Source: Hondaea fermentalgiana (lineage: Eukaryota > Sar > Bigyra > Thraustochytrida > Thraustochytriidae). From it: DNA of 56,739 bases. The translations under genes and the position numbers were made by a program. The stretch lies in contig NPFB01000028.1 in NCBI GenBank assembly GCA_014084085.1, positions 1 through 56,739 of the forward strand. The letters run 5' to 3'. The notes under the pieces are model-generated. The model saw only the letters and a list, made by a program, of their open reading frames with translations, searched no databases and was not told the origin of the DNA. Below are positions 19,440 to 28,921 of the stretch, piece by piece. Each line of letters begins with the position of its first letter. Position 1 is the first letter of the stretch.

Positions 19440-21044
19440 TTATTGGGCCTGGGAGACGGTCTCCTTGAGCTCGCCTTCCTCTTGAAGCTCTTGCACAACG
19501 TCGAGACCGCCGACAAGCTTGCCGTCGCTAAAGAGCATGGGGAAAGTGCGCCAATTTGCGAAATCTTTGAGGCCCTGGCGCACCTCCTCATCCTGAAGAA
19601 TGTCAAAAGACCCGAAGGAGATGCCCTCTGCGCGCAAAATCTCCACAATCTGGCGAGAAAAGCCGCAGCGCGGCTCGTCGGGCACACCTTTCATGAAAAG
19701 CATGTTCGGCGACTGCTTGACGAGCTTGGCAAGGCGCTTGTCGAGCGCTTCGATGCCCAACTCGTCGGCAAGATCATCAGACATCTCGGCCATCTCCTGC
19801 ACGATGTCGAGGCCGCCAACCAGCGAACCATTGACCCAGAGCTGGGGATAGGTCTTCCACTTTGCAAAGGTCTTGAGGTTCTGACGCACTTCTTCATTCT
19901 CAAGAATGTCGAAGGTGCTGAACTTGATGCCCTTGTCTTGCAGAAGCCCAACCATCTTTGCGCTAAATCCGCAGCGCGGCGTATCAGGCGAGCCCTTCAT
20001 GAAGAGCAGCACGGGCGCCGACGAAACAAGCTTGCGCAAGTACTCATCGTCCACGACAGGGCCAGCGGGCGCGGCCTTGCGCTTCGGGGCGCCAGCGTTT
20101 GCTGCCTCAACCAAGAGTGCCTGGAGGCCCTTGCCGTCGTCCTTGGCAGCGATCTCCTTGACCACGTCCGTGCCTCCAACCAACTTGCCAACGACCCAGA
20201 GCTGCGGGTATGTCTGATGATTCGCAAAGGTCTTGAGACCCTCGCGCACGGCAGGGTCTTGCAGAATGTCAAACGACACGAAACGCACCTCCTTTTCGTT
20301 AAGGAGCTCAACCATGGCGCGGCTGAACTTGCAGCGCGGTGCCTCCGGCGAGCCCTTCATGAAGAGGACAACGGCTCCGGATTGGGTCAATCGGCGCAGG
20401 CGCGCGTCAAGCTCTTCGCTGGATCCTGCCGATGGGGCAGTAGGCGCCGAGGCCGCAGCCGCGAGACTTCCTGTAGCTTCTGCTGCGGCGCCGCTGGCGG
20501 GCTTGCTCGCCGCGGCACTGAGATTCTTCTCAATGGCCACCTGCAGCTTTTGCGGGTTAGCGCCCTCAACCATGTCAACTTTTTTCGCATGCGAAAGTAC
20601 GACAAAGGAGGGCACCATGGAGACTCCGAACGCCTCTGCGGCCTCGTAGGCGTTTTCTGCCTCGGCCTTGATGAATTTGACAGCAGCACCGTGCCGGCCC
20701 TGGAGCAGGCTGATCACCTGGTCCATTTGCCCTCCGGGTTTGCATGCCTCATGGAAATCAGCCCAGAAATACACAATCACAAGGGTGTTCTGCGAATCTC
20801 AGTCAAAACGAGTTAGCTGTTGTTCCCGCGTTTATCATCGGCACCCGTTGCGGAGCACCGGGTGACGTAGCGCGCCGCCAGCCTCGAGTGACGCGATGCG
20901 TGAAGAGGCCAGACTCTAGATTTCGTTTCCCGTCCTCTCTGCAAACTCGCGCCGCCTGCCAGCAGGCCCGAGCGCGTGTGAGACCGAACGTACCGTGTTC
21001 GCGGCGACTGCTTGTCGCAGCTCCTCCGCATTGGCGACCTCCAT
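19440..21044 (-). CDS. Multidomain monothiol glutaredoxin (PICOT/GLRX3/GRXS17 type), two exons
   Basis: I reconstruct exon 1 at 20994-21044 (17 codons, MEVANAEELRQAVAANT) and exon 2 at 19440-20789, giving 466 residues. The intron begins GTACGT and ends CGCAG, with a CTAAC branch-like site about 25 nt before the acceptor. Joining gives a continuous thioredoxin-fold start (AANT then NTLVIVYFWADF). Order: an N-terminal thioredoxin-like domain (to about 120) without a CxxC pair (FHEACKPGG, as in PICOT), then three glutaredoxin domains of about 100 residues. Their active-site motifs are CKFS, CGFS and CGFS. Family members bind Fe-S clusters with glutathione and serve cytosolic iron trafficking and Fe-S assembly. 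One thioredoxin plus three glutaredoxins is the plant GRXS17 layout; animals have two. The first domain has lost the motif glycine (CKFS), which may alter cluster binding. Without the short first exon the gene would lack a proper start. Confidence 0.93.
20790..20993 (-). other. Spliceosomal intron of the glutaredoxin gene (204 nt, phase 0)
   Basis: The donor GTACGT, acceptor CGCAG and a CTAAC branch-like site are visible on the minus strand. The sequence between has in-frame stops, and joining the exons restores the conserved thioredoxin N-terminus. Confidence 0.88.
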
Positions 21045-21190
21045 CGTGCGTGTTAGTGGCAAGGGTGGCGGGCGTCTCCAAGCTCGGAACTCGCGCTTCT
21101 GGCTTTGCCGACGGCTGGCTTGCTTGCTTGCCGCCTAGGCTCGCCTAGGCCTATTATTTTTTATTTTTTATTCTTGCCATTCTTCACTGT

Positions 21191-21275
21191 CAATGCAGTG
21201 CAATGCAGTAGGCACTACAATGCAATACTATGCAATGCAATGCAATGCAATGCAATGCAATGCAATGCAACACAA
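21191..21275. repeat. TGCAA pentanucleotide tandem repeat
   Basis: Perfect copies run from about 21231 to 21270, with degenerate copies to the left. It lies 147 nt upstream of the glutaredoxin start. Confidence 0.85.
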
Positions 21276-21489
21276 TGCATGCGTGCAAGGGATAATTGTC
21301 AGTCTTGGCCGAGAGCATTCGGCCTTGGCCAAGGTCAACTGCGAGCACAGGAGAGCAGCTAAAGAAGAAAGCAGCAAGAGCGGTAGCAAAAGGGTTTTGA
21401 AATGGTGATTTTTCTGGAAAATGTCATGGCGTGCCAAGAGGGCATTCGCGTCAACTGCAAACGAATGAGGTCATGTATACTTGCAACGA

Positions 21490-21540
21490 GAGGTTGGGTG
21501 AAGTGAGGTGAAGTGAAGTGAAGTGAGGTGAAGTGAAGAA
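21490..21540. repeat. AGTGA / GGTGA tandem repeat
   Basis: Alternating GAAGT and GAGGT pentamers, intergenic. A simple-sequence array without other signals. Confidence 0.8.
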
Positions 21541-21686
21541 AGATGGCGTGATGGGTGTCAGGACTGAGAGCATGAATTCTTTCCTTGACAACGTCGTCGC
21601 GAAGAGTTCGGACGGTCGACCAGACCAGTGAATGAAAGGGCTAAAGTCAAGCAATCATCCAAGTTTTACGTGGTCAAAAGGTCGAT

Positions 21687-23036
21687 CTAGGCCATGAGCG
21701 TAGCAGGCGCCGTAGGAATATCGACCCCGTGCTCCTCAAGCGATGAGCGAAGCTGCAAAATGTACGCCTTGGCAGAAGTGAGCTCAGCCTCGAGCTCTCG
21801 CGCAGTTTTCAGCGGCTTGAGCGTCGAGGTGGGCGCCTCTTCGCCGGCCATTGCAGCACGATCTTTCGGGTCGAGCGAGGCGAGGATGGGACTCGCGTTC
21901 TTGCCTGCAAAAAAGTCATCCGCAGAGAGCGCTGCCTTGCCAGCATAAGCATCTGGGAAAAGGTCAGGCTGGAAGACATCAGACTTGCGCGGGCAAATGA
22001 AGGACAGCGGCTCGACAGAGTTCTTGGTGAGCTTGAGGAAGCGCGTCACCTCGCACCGCGTAACGTCGCAAGAGCGCTTCGGCACGATTGCAATGCCCTT
22101 TGCTGGGGACGACGCGCGGTAGTCGCCAACGTGGAACTGAAAGGGGGCTTCGCCCGTAATTTCGAAGTAACGAATGTTGCCGTCACCTTTGCCAGCCAAA
22201 TACAACAGGTTCGTGCCTTCGTCGAAGAACGGCATAATGACGCCTGCGCCCTGATCAATGTCGCAGGTCGCGAGGGGCTTTTCGAGATTCCGTGGGTCCC
22301 ACACCTTAAATTGGCGCTTGCTGCTTCGCGTAAAGCCCACGCTGCAGAGGTTGCCGCCAGCACCGAGAAAGGTGAGCTTGGAGGTCTTGGCGCCATCGTG
22401 GGCAAGCACCTTTTGTACGATCTCGCCATTGCGAGGGTCCACAATGCGGAGAAACTTGTCCTTGGCAGACGTGGCGAGAAGGGAGCCGTCATAACTCCAG
22501 ACAACATCCTGGATGAGCTGCTCGCTGTCGGCGCAGGTTGCCACGCTCTCAGCCCGCTGCACGTCCCAGATCTTGACCGTGGAGTCTGCCGAACCCGTCG
22601 CAAGGACATTTTCGGCCGTCGGGTGGTATCTCACGACAGTGACCTTCTTTTGATGCTCGGCCATGTTAACAACGGGGTCCATGATGTTCTCGGTGAGGCC
22701 GCCACGAGGCAGAGCCCAAACTTTGACGGTGCAGTCGTCGCCACCGCTCGCCAGCATATGCTCGTCGAAGGGATTAAAGTCAAAGTCCAAAACGGCGCCC
22801 TTGTGGCCATCCAGGACCGGAAGGCAGGGGTCGAGCTTGCCGCAGTCCGCGAGCGGCACGACTGTCAGCGCACCGCCACCGGTCGTGACAGCGTAGGCCA
22901 GGAATGTCGTGTTGGCCTTGATGTAGTTGTGGTCGCCCGTGGCGGAGCTGATGCGAAGTCCATGGTACTGGAACTCCTGCTTCGCCGGCTCGCAGTACAC
23001 GTGCCTGACCTTGCTCGCGCGAACAATGCGGCTCAT
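21687..23036 (-). CDS. Coronin (WD40 actin-binding protein)
   Basis: Predicted 449 residues from the ATG at 23036. It opens with MSRIVRASKVRHVY, the coronin-type basic N-terminal motif. WD40 blades follow from about residue 70 to 300, with recognisable units HKGAVLDFDFNPFDEHMLASGG and YHPTAENVLATGSADSTVKIWD. Next comes the conserved post-propeller region (PAKGIAIVPKRSCDVTRCEVTRFLKL), then a short helical tail (TARELEAELTSAKAYILQLRSSL), the usual trimerising coiled coil. The length matches short (type I) coronins. They bind F-actin, work with Arp2/3 and cofilin, and act in motility and endocytosis. Confidence 0.96.
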   Translation of the reverse strand: MSRIVRASKVRHVYCEPAKQEFQYHGLRISSATGDHNYIKANTTFLAYAVTTGGGALTVVPLADCGKLDPCLPVLDGHKGAVLDFDFNPFDEHMLASGGDDCTVKVWALPRGGLTENIMDPVVNMAEHQKKVTVVRYHPTAENVLATGSADSTVKIWDVQRAESVATCADSEQLIQDVVWSYDGSLLATSAKDKFLRIVDPRNGEIVQKVLAHDGAKTSKLTFLGAGGNLCSVGFTRSSKRQFKVWDPRNLEKPLATCDIDQGAGVIMPFFDEGTNLLYLAGKGDGNIRYFEITGEAPFQFHVGDYRASSPAKGIAIVPKRSCDVTRCEVTRFLKLTKNSVEPLSFICPRKSDVFQPDLFPDAYAGKAALSADDFFAGKNASPILASLDPKDRAAMAGEEAPTSTLKPLKTARELEAELTSAKAYILQLRSSLEEHGVDIPTAPATLMA

Positions 23037-24186
23037 CTTGCTCGATCTTCTAGATTTCGGAGAGGATTTACTATTTTTTCTTTACTGTTCCGTCTCTTGT
23101 CGATTTGCTGCTTGCAAATCTCGACGAAGAGGTGTTTGCTCTTTATCACTTGTGCTTGAAAGAGAAATGCCAGCTTATCCACTTGATGCGCCCTTTTCGT
23201 CTTGTACAAGCCCTTTGATTGTTCATTAATTTCCAACACAGATTTGGTGACAACCGAAGGGCAACTCTTGGTGATGGATCACATCGCCTTGGGCATGGCC
23301 TCTTTTTGACCGCCTGCCTCCCTTTGGCTCCCTCGTTTCTTCGCGCAATCGGTCGAGGTGCATTCAGAAGTCGTCCACCCTCTGCCAGCAATGCCTCGGA
23401 GAAAATGGGAACCCGAAGGGGGGGGGGTTAAGGGTCGAGGAACGAAAGGCAATGGGGGGGGGGTGGTGAATGCTTTTCGTAAAAGAGAGAGGGGGAGAGG
23501 ACGAAGGCGAAGGTAGAGGAAAAGGGGAAGAGGAGCAGGAGAAGAAGAAGAAGAAGAAGAAGAAGAAGAAGAAGAAAAAAAAGAAGAGGGAACGAGTGGA
23601 AGGTGCCATGGTTGCCTGGGTCGTATTTTCGTGCCCTCTGCGAAACCCAAAATTTGTGGTATCATGAAGATTCCTCGGTTGAATACTACATATACACACT
23701 ATATTGCCAAGGATTGTCCCTGATTCCGGAGGATGGTTGGAATCGTGCCTGCTAACACTCACCAGAAACAGTGTCCGCCCTCCCTCTTTGAGGCAATGCG
23801 AGCAGGTCTGGTCTATACTCAAGTTTTCTCTCAACTGACGTCGATGACGGCTTTGGCCCGCCGTGCTCTAAGGACAAACAAAGAGAGGGACGAATGGGAC
23901 GGAAAATTGAGATTCCTCGAGGGTTGCACCAAAGTTCTTTAAGAGCATGCGTGCTTGATCCAATGTCTGACACCTCTCCGACCCAATGGTAGACATCTGC
24001 TTGGCTGGCTGCAACCGGTGCTCAATGCCGCACGGGCATCCAAAGCCATTCGCCGCGTCCGCCCCCCGGTGGGCAGAATGAAAAATAAAAATAAAAATAA
24101 AATCCTCGCACTAACAAAGTGGGACCATTCTGCGCAACCCATTTCCAAGAGATCGATCCCAGTTTGCGTGAAACGACTTGTTTTCT
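23037..24186. other. Repeat-rich intergenic region between coronin and RING-CH genes
   Basis: No gene is supported in 1150 bases. Contents are G-runs near 23418-23465, a purine-rich block with an AAG array at about 23539-23588, and an AAAAT/AAATA run near 24080-24100. Short frames found here show no domain. Confidence 0.55.
23539..23588 (+). repeat. AAG trinucleotide repeat
   Basis: About 14 AAG units ending in an A-rich stretch, inside a longer purine-only block (about 23485-23595). Confidence 0.9.
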
Positions 24187-25038
24187 TCACCACCGAAGCG
24201 ATCTGTTCTCTGCTGCTGCTTTTTCTTCACACAGGAGACGCGCGCGACACTGAACGCGTGGCAAGGCATTTTGTTTTTTCATGTCTCCTTGCGCCATTGG
24301 AAAAGCGAATGGGCAGGTCGACGACGCCACATGGAGGATGCGTGTGTGAATAAACGAGGTCAAGAGCGTCCGAAAATCGTCCATGGAACAGAGAAGCATG
24401 CAAACTCCGAGACTCTCGAGACTCGCCGAGATGCACACATTCGGAGCCGGAAGACCCCAAGACGCACATGCGAGCCAAACAAGGCGAGCGAGTGGAAAAG
24501 CGTGAACGGTCAGGAAGGCTCGTGAATCTCGGCTCCAGTGGAACTCACTACGCCATGCCATCATGAGGCACACATACGCGAGACCTCCTAATAATCTGAC
24601 GAGAGACGCAGAAACCCACTCGTAGAGTGCGTAGGAGAACCACAGATACAGATGGGACAGAAAGATCATGCCCAATATCAGAACGCCAAGCGCAGTGGAT
24701 GCCATCTCAGCCCGCATGATCAATACAGCCTCTTTCGACGGCTCGAGAAGGAACGGGCTTTTGCACGTAGTGCACGCTGATACCGCGTTTGGCGCACAGG
24801 ATTTTGCTCGCCACGCGTCGAGGCATGTTCGATGGACCCAACGGCAACTTCCTCTGCATGCGCACGGTGCAATAAGCTCATCGATGTCATTGAGAGCCCT
24901 GTCGCCGTAACAGTCGCGTGTGGTATCCCTCATTGCCGCATCCAGACTCGTGGCATCTTTGTCATTGCCGCTGTCGTCTCCGCAAAGGCAGATTCTGCAG
25001 CACCTCGAAGGCTGACCATCAGCTTCAAGAGCGTCCAT
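24187..25038 (-). CDS. RING-CH (MARCH-type) membrane E3 ubiquitin ligase candidate
   Basis: Predicted 283 residues from the ATG at 25038 (MDALEADGQPSRCC). The frame is open further upstream but has no ATG there. Residues about 14-95 form a RING-CH domain: CRICLCGD, then CACRGSCRWVHRTCLDAWR, then CTTCKSPF. An atypically long insert of about 30 residues sits between the first CxxC pair and the CAC motif. At least two hydrophobic segments follow (LGVLILGMIFLSHLYLWFSY and SLVRLLGGLAYVCLMMAW). MARCH-type ligases ubiquitinate membrane proteins. The last 35 residues are polar and unconserved-looking, so the 3' end could be altered by an unseen intron. Confidence 0.8.
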   Translation of the reverse strand: MDALEADGQPSRCCRICLCGDDSGNDKDATSLDAAMRDTTRDCYGDRALNDIDELIAPCACRGSCRWVHRTCLDAWRAKSCAPNAVSACTTCKSPFLLEPSKEAVLIMRAEMASTALGVLILGMIFLSHLYLWFSYALYEWVSASLVRLLGGLAYVCLMMAWRSEFHWSRDSRAFLTVHAFPLARLVWLACASWGLPAPNVCISASLESLGVCMLLCSMDDFRTLLTSFIHTRILHVASSTCPFAFPMAQGDMKKQNALPRVQCRARLLCEEKAAAENRSLRW

Positions 25039-25690
25039 GCCTCTGACTGACTGGCTGACTGACGAATGCAAGGCACAGTGCTCGCTTTGTTTACGAGGTA
25101 TTCTTTCCTCGCCTGTACGAGTAAGCTCCTCGCGCTTGCCGTCGCCTGCCTTCGCTGCTGTTCGCCTGTATATCTGTTGCGCTCGCTCCTTGTGCCACGC
25201 GCCCCGCGCCTCAGCCCCGTGCTTGCTTGCTTGCTTGCTTGCACGCGTGCCCGAGAATTGCGGGACCAGGCCGGTTCTGCTGGTCCCGCTCGAGGGACTC
25301 CTGTTCGCTCTTGCACGCCGCTCCGACACTGCGCTGCGCCGCGGCGCTTCTCCCTTGCCCGCCCGCGCCCGCTCGCTCCCTCTCGCAGTTCGCCGACTGC
25401 GCGCGGCCGCGGGATGGTCTGTGTCCCAGGCCGTGTGCTCGGGCTGCTCGCCCCGATTGGACTCTCGTGTCAATGTTCGAAAGAGGGAGGAAGAGGAAGC
25501 ACCACGGGCAGGAAAGAGGGCAAAAGACCCAACGCCTGGGCCCGGAGAACAGGCCCATCGCACGGGCGCGACTCCGCGGCGGCGTTAGGTCGCTTTGGGC
25601 AAAACACGCCGCGCGCAGACTAGCAAGCAAGCAAACGAACCGCGGACCTTGGCAGTCGCAAGCAACCCACCCACCCGGCCGGCCGTGACG
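25039..25690. other. Divergent promoter region, RING-CH gene and MON1
   Basis: The two flanking genes start at either end and read outward, so both promoters lie here. A (TTGC)n run is at about 25226-25245. Long open frames cross the region on both strands because of GC bias, but they lack ATG starts or domains. Confidence 0.6.
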
Positions 25691-27583
25691 ATGGAGCCCA
25701 GCGCGGGCGGGGTGGGCGCTGCGCAGGACGGTGGCGGGCACCAGCAGCAGCGCGGAGCCGAAGCCGCGGAGGATGCCGCAGGGCCTGACGCTCGCCAAGA
25801 CGAAACGCACGAGCTGCCCGTAGCTGGAAGCGTCGAAGACGACGTTGATGAGGTTGACGAGGACAAGGACAAGGACAAGGATAAGGAAGTAGATACTCAC
25901 GATAACGTAGAGGAAGAAGGCCTCGTCCAGGGCGAATCAGCGCCAAAGGGGGAAGAGCAGACTCAGAAAGAGAATGGGGATAATGATGACCATGGAAAGA
26001 GTAGCGATGATCATGATAATGATGATCATGGCGATGCCGCAAATGCAAGCACAGCATCAACGGATGAGCAGCAAGTTGAGCAAGTTGAGCAACAGGAGCA
26101 GGAGCAACAAGAGAAGCAACAACTGAAAGAGGCTCGGCAGCAGCAAGACGAGGAGGAACAATCAATTCAGCGTGAAAAGGCAGAGCGTGCATGGCTGCGA
26201 AGACAAAAAAACGTAGTGATCTTCAGTCGCGCCGGCAAGCCCATCTACTCGAGCGGAGGCGACGAGTTCCAGCTGTCGTCAATCTTTGGGCTACTACAAG
26301 CCATGCTCGCCAAGACAGATGATCGACTCAGGGTGATTCGCGCAGGCAAGAACTTTGTTATTGTCTTTGCAGCGCGCGGACCCTTGCTTTTGGCGGCAGC
26401 TTCGCGTGGTCAGGAGCCTGTGGGCTACCTGCAAGTGCAGCTCGAATACATTTACGCGCAGATTCTTTTCCACTTTACACTTACGGCGCTGATGGACACC
26501 TTTCGCAGACGCCCTGGATACGACATGCGCGGAATGCTCGGAGGAGCCCGAACAGAACTGCTAGGGGTGGTCGAGCTCGCAGAGTCAACCCCTACGCTCA
26601 TGCTTGAAGCCGTGCCAACGCTAGCGATTCCGCAAGATGCTCGCACCCAGGCCATCAACACGCTCTACACCGCTCGCCAGTCCAATCTTTTGTACGCTAT
26701 TTTGCTCGCTGACGATAAGCTTGTTGCTTATATCTCACCGAAACGTCATCCTTTGCATGCTTCAGACTTGGTGCTTTTGATCAATTTTGTGCACAATGCC
26801 AAGCAGCTGCGCTCGCAAGAGACATGGACGCCCCTTTGCCTACCAGCCTTCAACTCAACGGGATTCCTACATGCTTATGCGGCTTATCTGTCAGAGCATC
26901 TCTGCCTCCTTCTTTTGTCATCGGGCGAGTCCCTCGACCAATTTCACTTTTGTTCAGAGACCAAGACCAAGATAGCCTCTCAGCTCGCTTCGACTGGCTT
27001 GCAGACGCGCCTTGAAAGAGCACTTGCGGCGGGCGACATTGCACCAGAGGCGTGTGAGGCGGCTACCTCAGTGCACCTCGTGTACCGATCGCTCAAGTTT
27101 GATCAGTATTTCGAAACAAGAGTCGCAAGTCATGCCCCGCTTCACAAGACGCCTCCAGCGAGACGTAGACTCCTCTCCCGCTATGTCAACGTTAGCGAGA
27201 GGCTTCATAGCAATTCGCGTCGAATACAGGCTGTCGCACCCTTGCCCTCTGCGCAAGATGGCAACGGGGACGGTCAGTATCCGCAGCATCAGCATCAGCA
27301 TAGTCAGCAACAACAACAAGAACATCAGCAAGAGCAACAGGAAGAGGAGGGTTCCAAATTTTCCGCCACCTCGTATATTGACTCCTGCGAACAGGGCCAT
27401 TTGTGGGACGTTCGAGAAACTGAGGCCGTGCTTGCTGTTGTCAGTCCTGGGCAGTATGAACTCTACGCAGCATTTCATATATTTACGAGCGCTACGCAAG
27501 CCATGGCTTGCGTCGCACGATTTGCGGCGTGGGCACGGGCGGCGCGTCACGAGCGCTTCATGTCAAAACCAGCTACATGGTAG
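25691..27583 (+). CDS. MON1: MON1 (subunit of the MON1-CCZ1 Rab7 exchange factor)
   Basis: Predicted 630 residues from the ATG at 25691 (MEPSAGGVGAAQ); an open extension upstream begins only at TTG. Residues 1-165 are low complexity: Asp/Lys repeats (DKDKDKDK), His/Asp stretches and Gln/Glu runs. The MON1 core begins near residue 172 with KNVVIFSRAGKPIYSSGG and continues with AGKNFVIVFAARGPLLLAAASRG and QLEYIYAQILFHFT, the first longin domain. A second domain follows (LLYAILLADDKLVAYISPKRHPLHASDLVLLINFV, then LCLPAFNSTGFLHAYAAYL). A Gln/Glu/His-rich insert interrupts the C-terminal part near residues 530-555. MON1 with CCZ1 exchanges Rab5 for Rab7 on late endosomes and vacuoles, allowing fusion and autophagy. 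The longin domain, AFNSTGFLHAY motif and three-part layout make the call firm. Confidence 0.94.
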   Translation: MEPSAGGVGAAQDGGGHQQQRGAEAAEDAAGPDARQDETHELPVAGSVEDDVDEVDEDKDKDKDKEVDTHDNVEEEGLVQGESAPKGEEQTQKENGDNDDHGKSSDDHDNDDHGDAANASTASTDEQQVEQVEQQEQEQQEKQQLKEARQQQDEEEQSIQREKAERAWLRRQKNVVIFSRAGKPIYSSGGDEFQLSSIFGLLQAMLAKTDDRLRVIRAGKNFVIVFAARGPLLLAAASRGQEPVGYLQVQLEYIYAQILFHFTLTALMDTFRRRPGYDMRGMLGGARTELLGVVELAESTPTLMLEAVPTLAIPQDARTQAINTLYTARQSNLLYAILLADDKLVAYISPKRHPLHASDLVLLINFVHNAKQLRSQETWTPLCLPAFNSTGFLHAYAAYLSEHLCLLLLSSGESLDQFHFCSETKTKIASQLASTGLQTRLERALAAGDIAPEACEAATSVHLVYRSLKFDQYFETRVASHAPLHKTPPARRRLLSRYVNVSERLHSNSRRIQAVAPLPSAQDGNGDGQYPQHQHQHSQQQQQEHQQEQQEEEGSKFSATSYIDSCEQGHLWDVRETEAVLAVVSPGQYELYAAFHIFTSATQAMACVARFAAWARAARHERFMSKPATW

Positions 27584-27912
27584 CTTTAGCGCACCAGCAG
27601 ATGGGCCAAGAAGGGCAGAACAGTCGATCAACGCAAGCGTCGAAGAATAAAATCTGTTCTCGAATCCTTCCTTCAATCTTTGCTTCGAGAATGTCTTTAT
27701 GCGCCCGGCACATGGATCGTGATTCTGTGTTTCGCTGGAAAGTGATTTGCATGCGCCAGATGGCGCACGTCCTTGCTCGATGCTGGGATCTTAACTTTAT
27801 ATCTCTTAATCCTCCTTTTTCTGTTTTTTTTTTTTGGTGATTTGGTGATGTGGAAACGGTTGTTCGTTCGTTCGTACATTCGTTCGTACGTTCGCGAGTT
27901 TGTTTTGTTTCT
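27584..27912. other. Convergent 3' region, MON1 and dynein light chain
   Basis: The 329 bases hold both 3' ends. A T-run near 27825 and CGTT/TCGTA repeats near 27860-27895 are visible. No coding signal. Confidence 0.5.
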
Positions 27913-28332
27913 TCAGCCGTGCTTGAATGTCATGATGAAGATCTGCCCAATACTAATGTACACTAGCAGCTTATTTTCGTGCGTAACGAAGCTACCAAAG
28001 CTCTTGCCCACCATCGTGTGCCAGGCCCCACCACGAGCGTCAACAAGGGTCTCGTTGATTGCCTGCGCCATCTCAAAGTGACGAGAAATCTCTCCTTTTT
28101 GCAAACTATGCAGCGCCTGTAGTTCAATTTTTTTTTGTCAATGTAATGCCCAGACCCTTTGCAGACTTGTAGTATCACGTACCTTATTTGTTGCCTCCAA
28201 AACTGCTGCTACGAGTTCGGGATCGGAGTTCGGGTAGTGGTTTTTCACGTGGCCAAATGCCGACACCAGCTCCCCGTCTCCAGGTCTCCTCTCGCCGGCA
28301 GTCGCGGTCGCGGTTGCGCTTGCGGCTACCAT
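27913..28332 (-). CDS. LC8-type dynein light chain, two exons
   Basis: Reconstructed from exon 1 at 28183-28332 (50 codons, starting MVAASATATATAGERR) and exon 2 at 27913-28116 (67 codons plus stop), 117 residues in all. The 66-nt intron has donor AAG/GTACGT and acceptor CTACAG/GCG, phase 0. The C-terminal half contains AWHTMVGKSFGSFVTHENK and IGQIFIMTFKHG, matching the strongly conserved end of LC8/DYNLL proteins. The N-terminal 50 residues, rich in Ala/Thr and then charged, exceed the usual 89-residue length. LC8 is a dimeric hub in dynein motors, axonemes and other complexes. The extension suggests an axonemal LC8 paralogue rather than the ubiquitous one, but this is inference. No single open frame covers it, so it is easily missed. 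Confidence 0.9.
28117..28182 (-). other. Spliceosomal intron of the dynein light chain gene (66 nt, phase 0)
   Basis: Donor GTACGT and acceptor TACAG on the minus strand, with an A-run inside. Joining the flanks gives an uninterrupted LC8-like sequence. Confidence 0.87.
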
Positions 28333-28842
28333 GTTGCAGACCCGCCCACGACTCCTCCAAGCCCTTTTGGCTTCGCTGCGCTTGGCTTTATTCACGCTCC
28401 GCCCGCCTCGAGGCGTCGCGGGCTACCCGACATTGCGATGCCGTGCCATCTCGTACCTCGAGTCGGCCGTGCGCTGAGGGCTCTTTCTCTCAACGGTCTT
28501 CTCCCCGGTATTCTTCCGAAGCGGGGGGGTGTGATAGACACATTCTTCAAGGATACAATGTCGACTCCTTTTTTCCCCACTTTCTCTACTCAAAATCTTC
28601 CATCCTTGCACCCAACATGCACCTCTCAATCTGCCGAGGGTACTTTTCAGGATTCTTTTCATTCCCCGAACGTAGAAGCGCTGCGCCCCACAAGCAAGGC
28701 CGAATCGAAAATCCCGCAGAGAGGTGCGACATAGCCCCCCACCGGGATAACTTCCGCCGGATGCTCCCGGCGCCGCGGCCCGGAGAGAGTAGACGCGGCT
28801 CGAGGCGGCGGCGGCGGCGAGGAGATCGCCGCGCGCGAGGCG
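28333..28842. other. Divergent promoter region, dynein light chain and CSN1
   Basis: Both genes start here and read outward. The region is mixed in composition, GC-rich near CSN1 with GGC triplets. A long plus-strand open frame across it (from 28188) overlaps both genes out of frame and is not believed. Confidence 0.6.
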
Positions 28843-28884
28843 ATGGAGGCGGCGGCGGCGGCGACGCGGGAGGGCGCGGGAGAA

Positions 28885-28921
<37 letters not shown>

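Larger units (their letters stand above)
21045..21686. other. Spacer between glutaredoxin and coronin genes with two tandem repeats
   Basis: No coding sequence is seen. The region contains a TGCAA pentamer array (about 21191-21275) and an AGTGA/GGTGA-type array (about 21490-21540). It should hold the glutaredoxin promoter and coronin 3' sequences. Confidence 0.5.

Noticed and set aside
19431..20816. 461-codon plus-strand frame opposite the glutaredoxin
   Set aside because: Antisense shadow. The minus strand holds a complete multidomain glutaredoxin.
22131..23159. 342-codon plus-strand frame opposite coronin
   Set aside because: No domain or sensible start; it overlaps a well-conserved WD40 gene.
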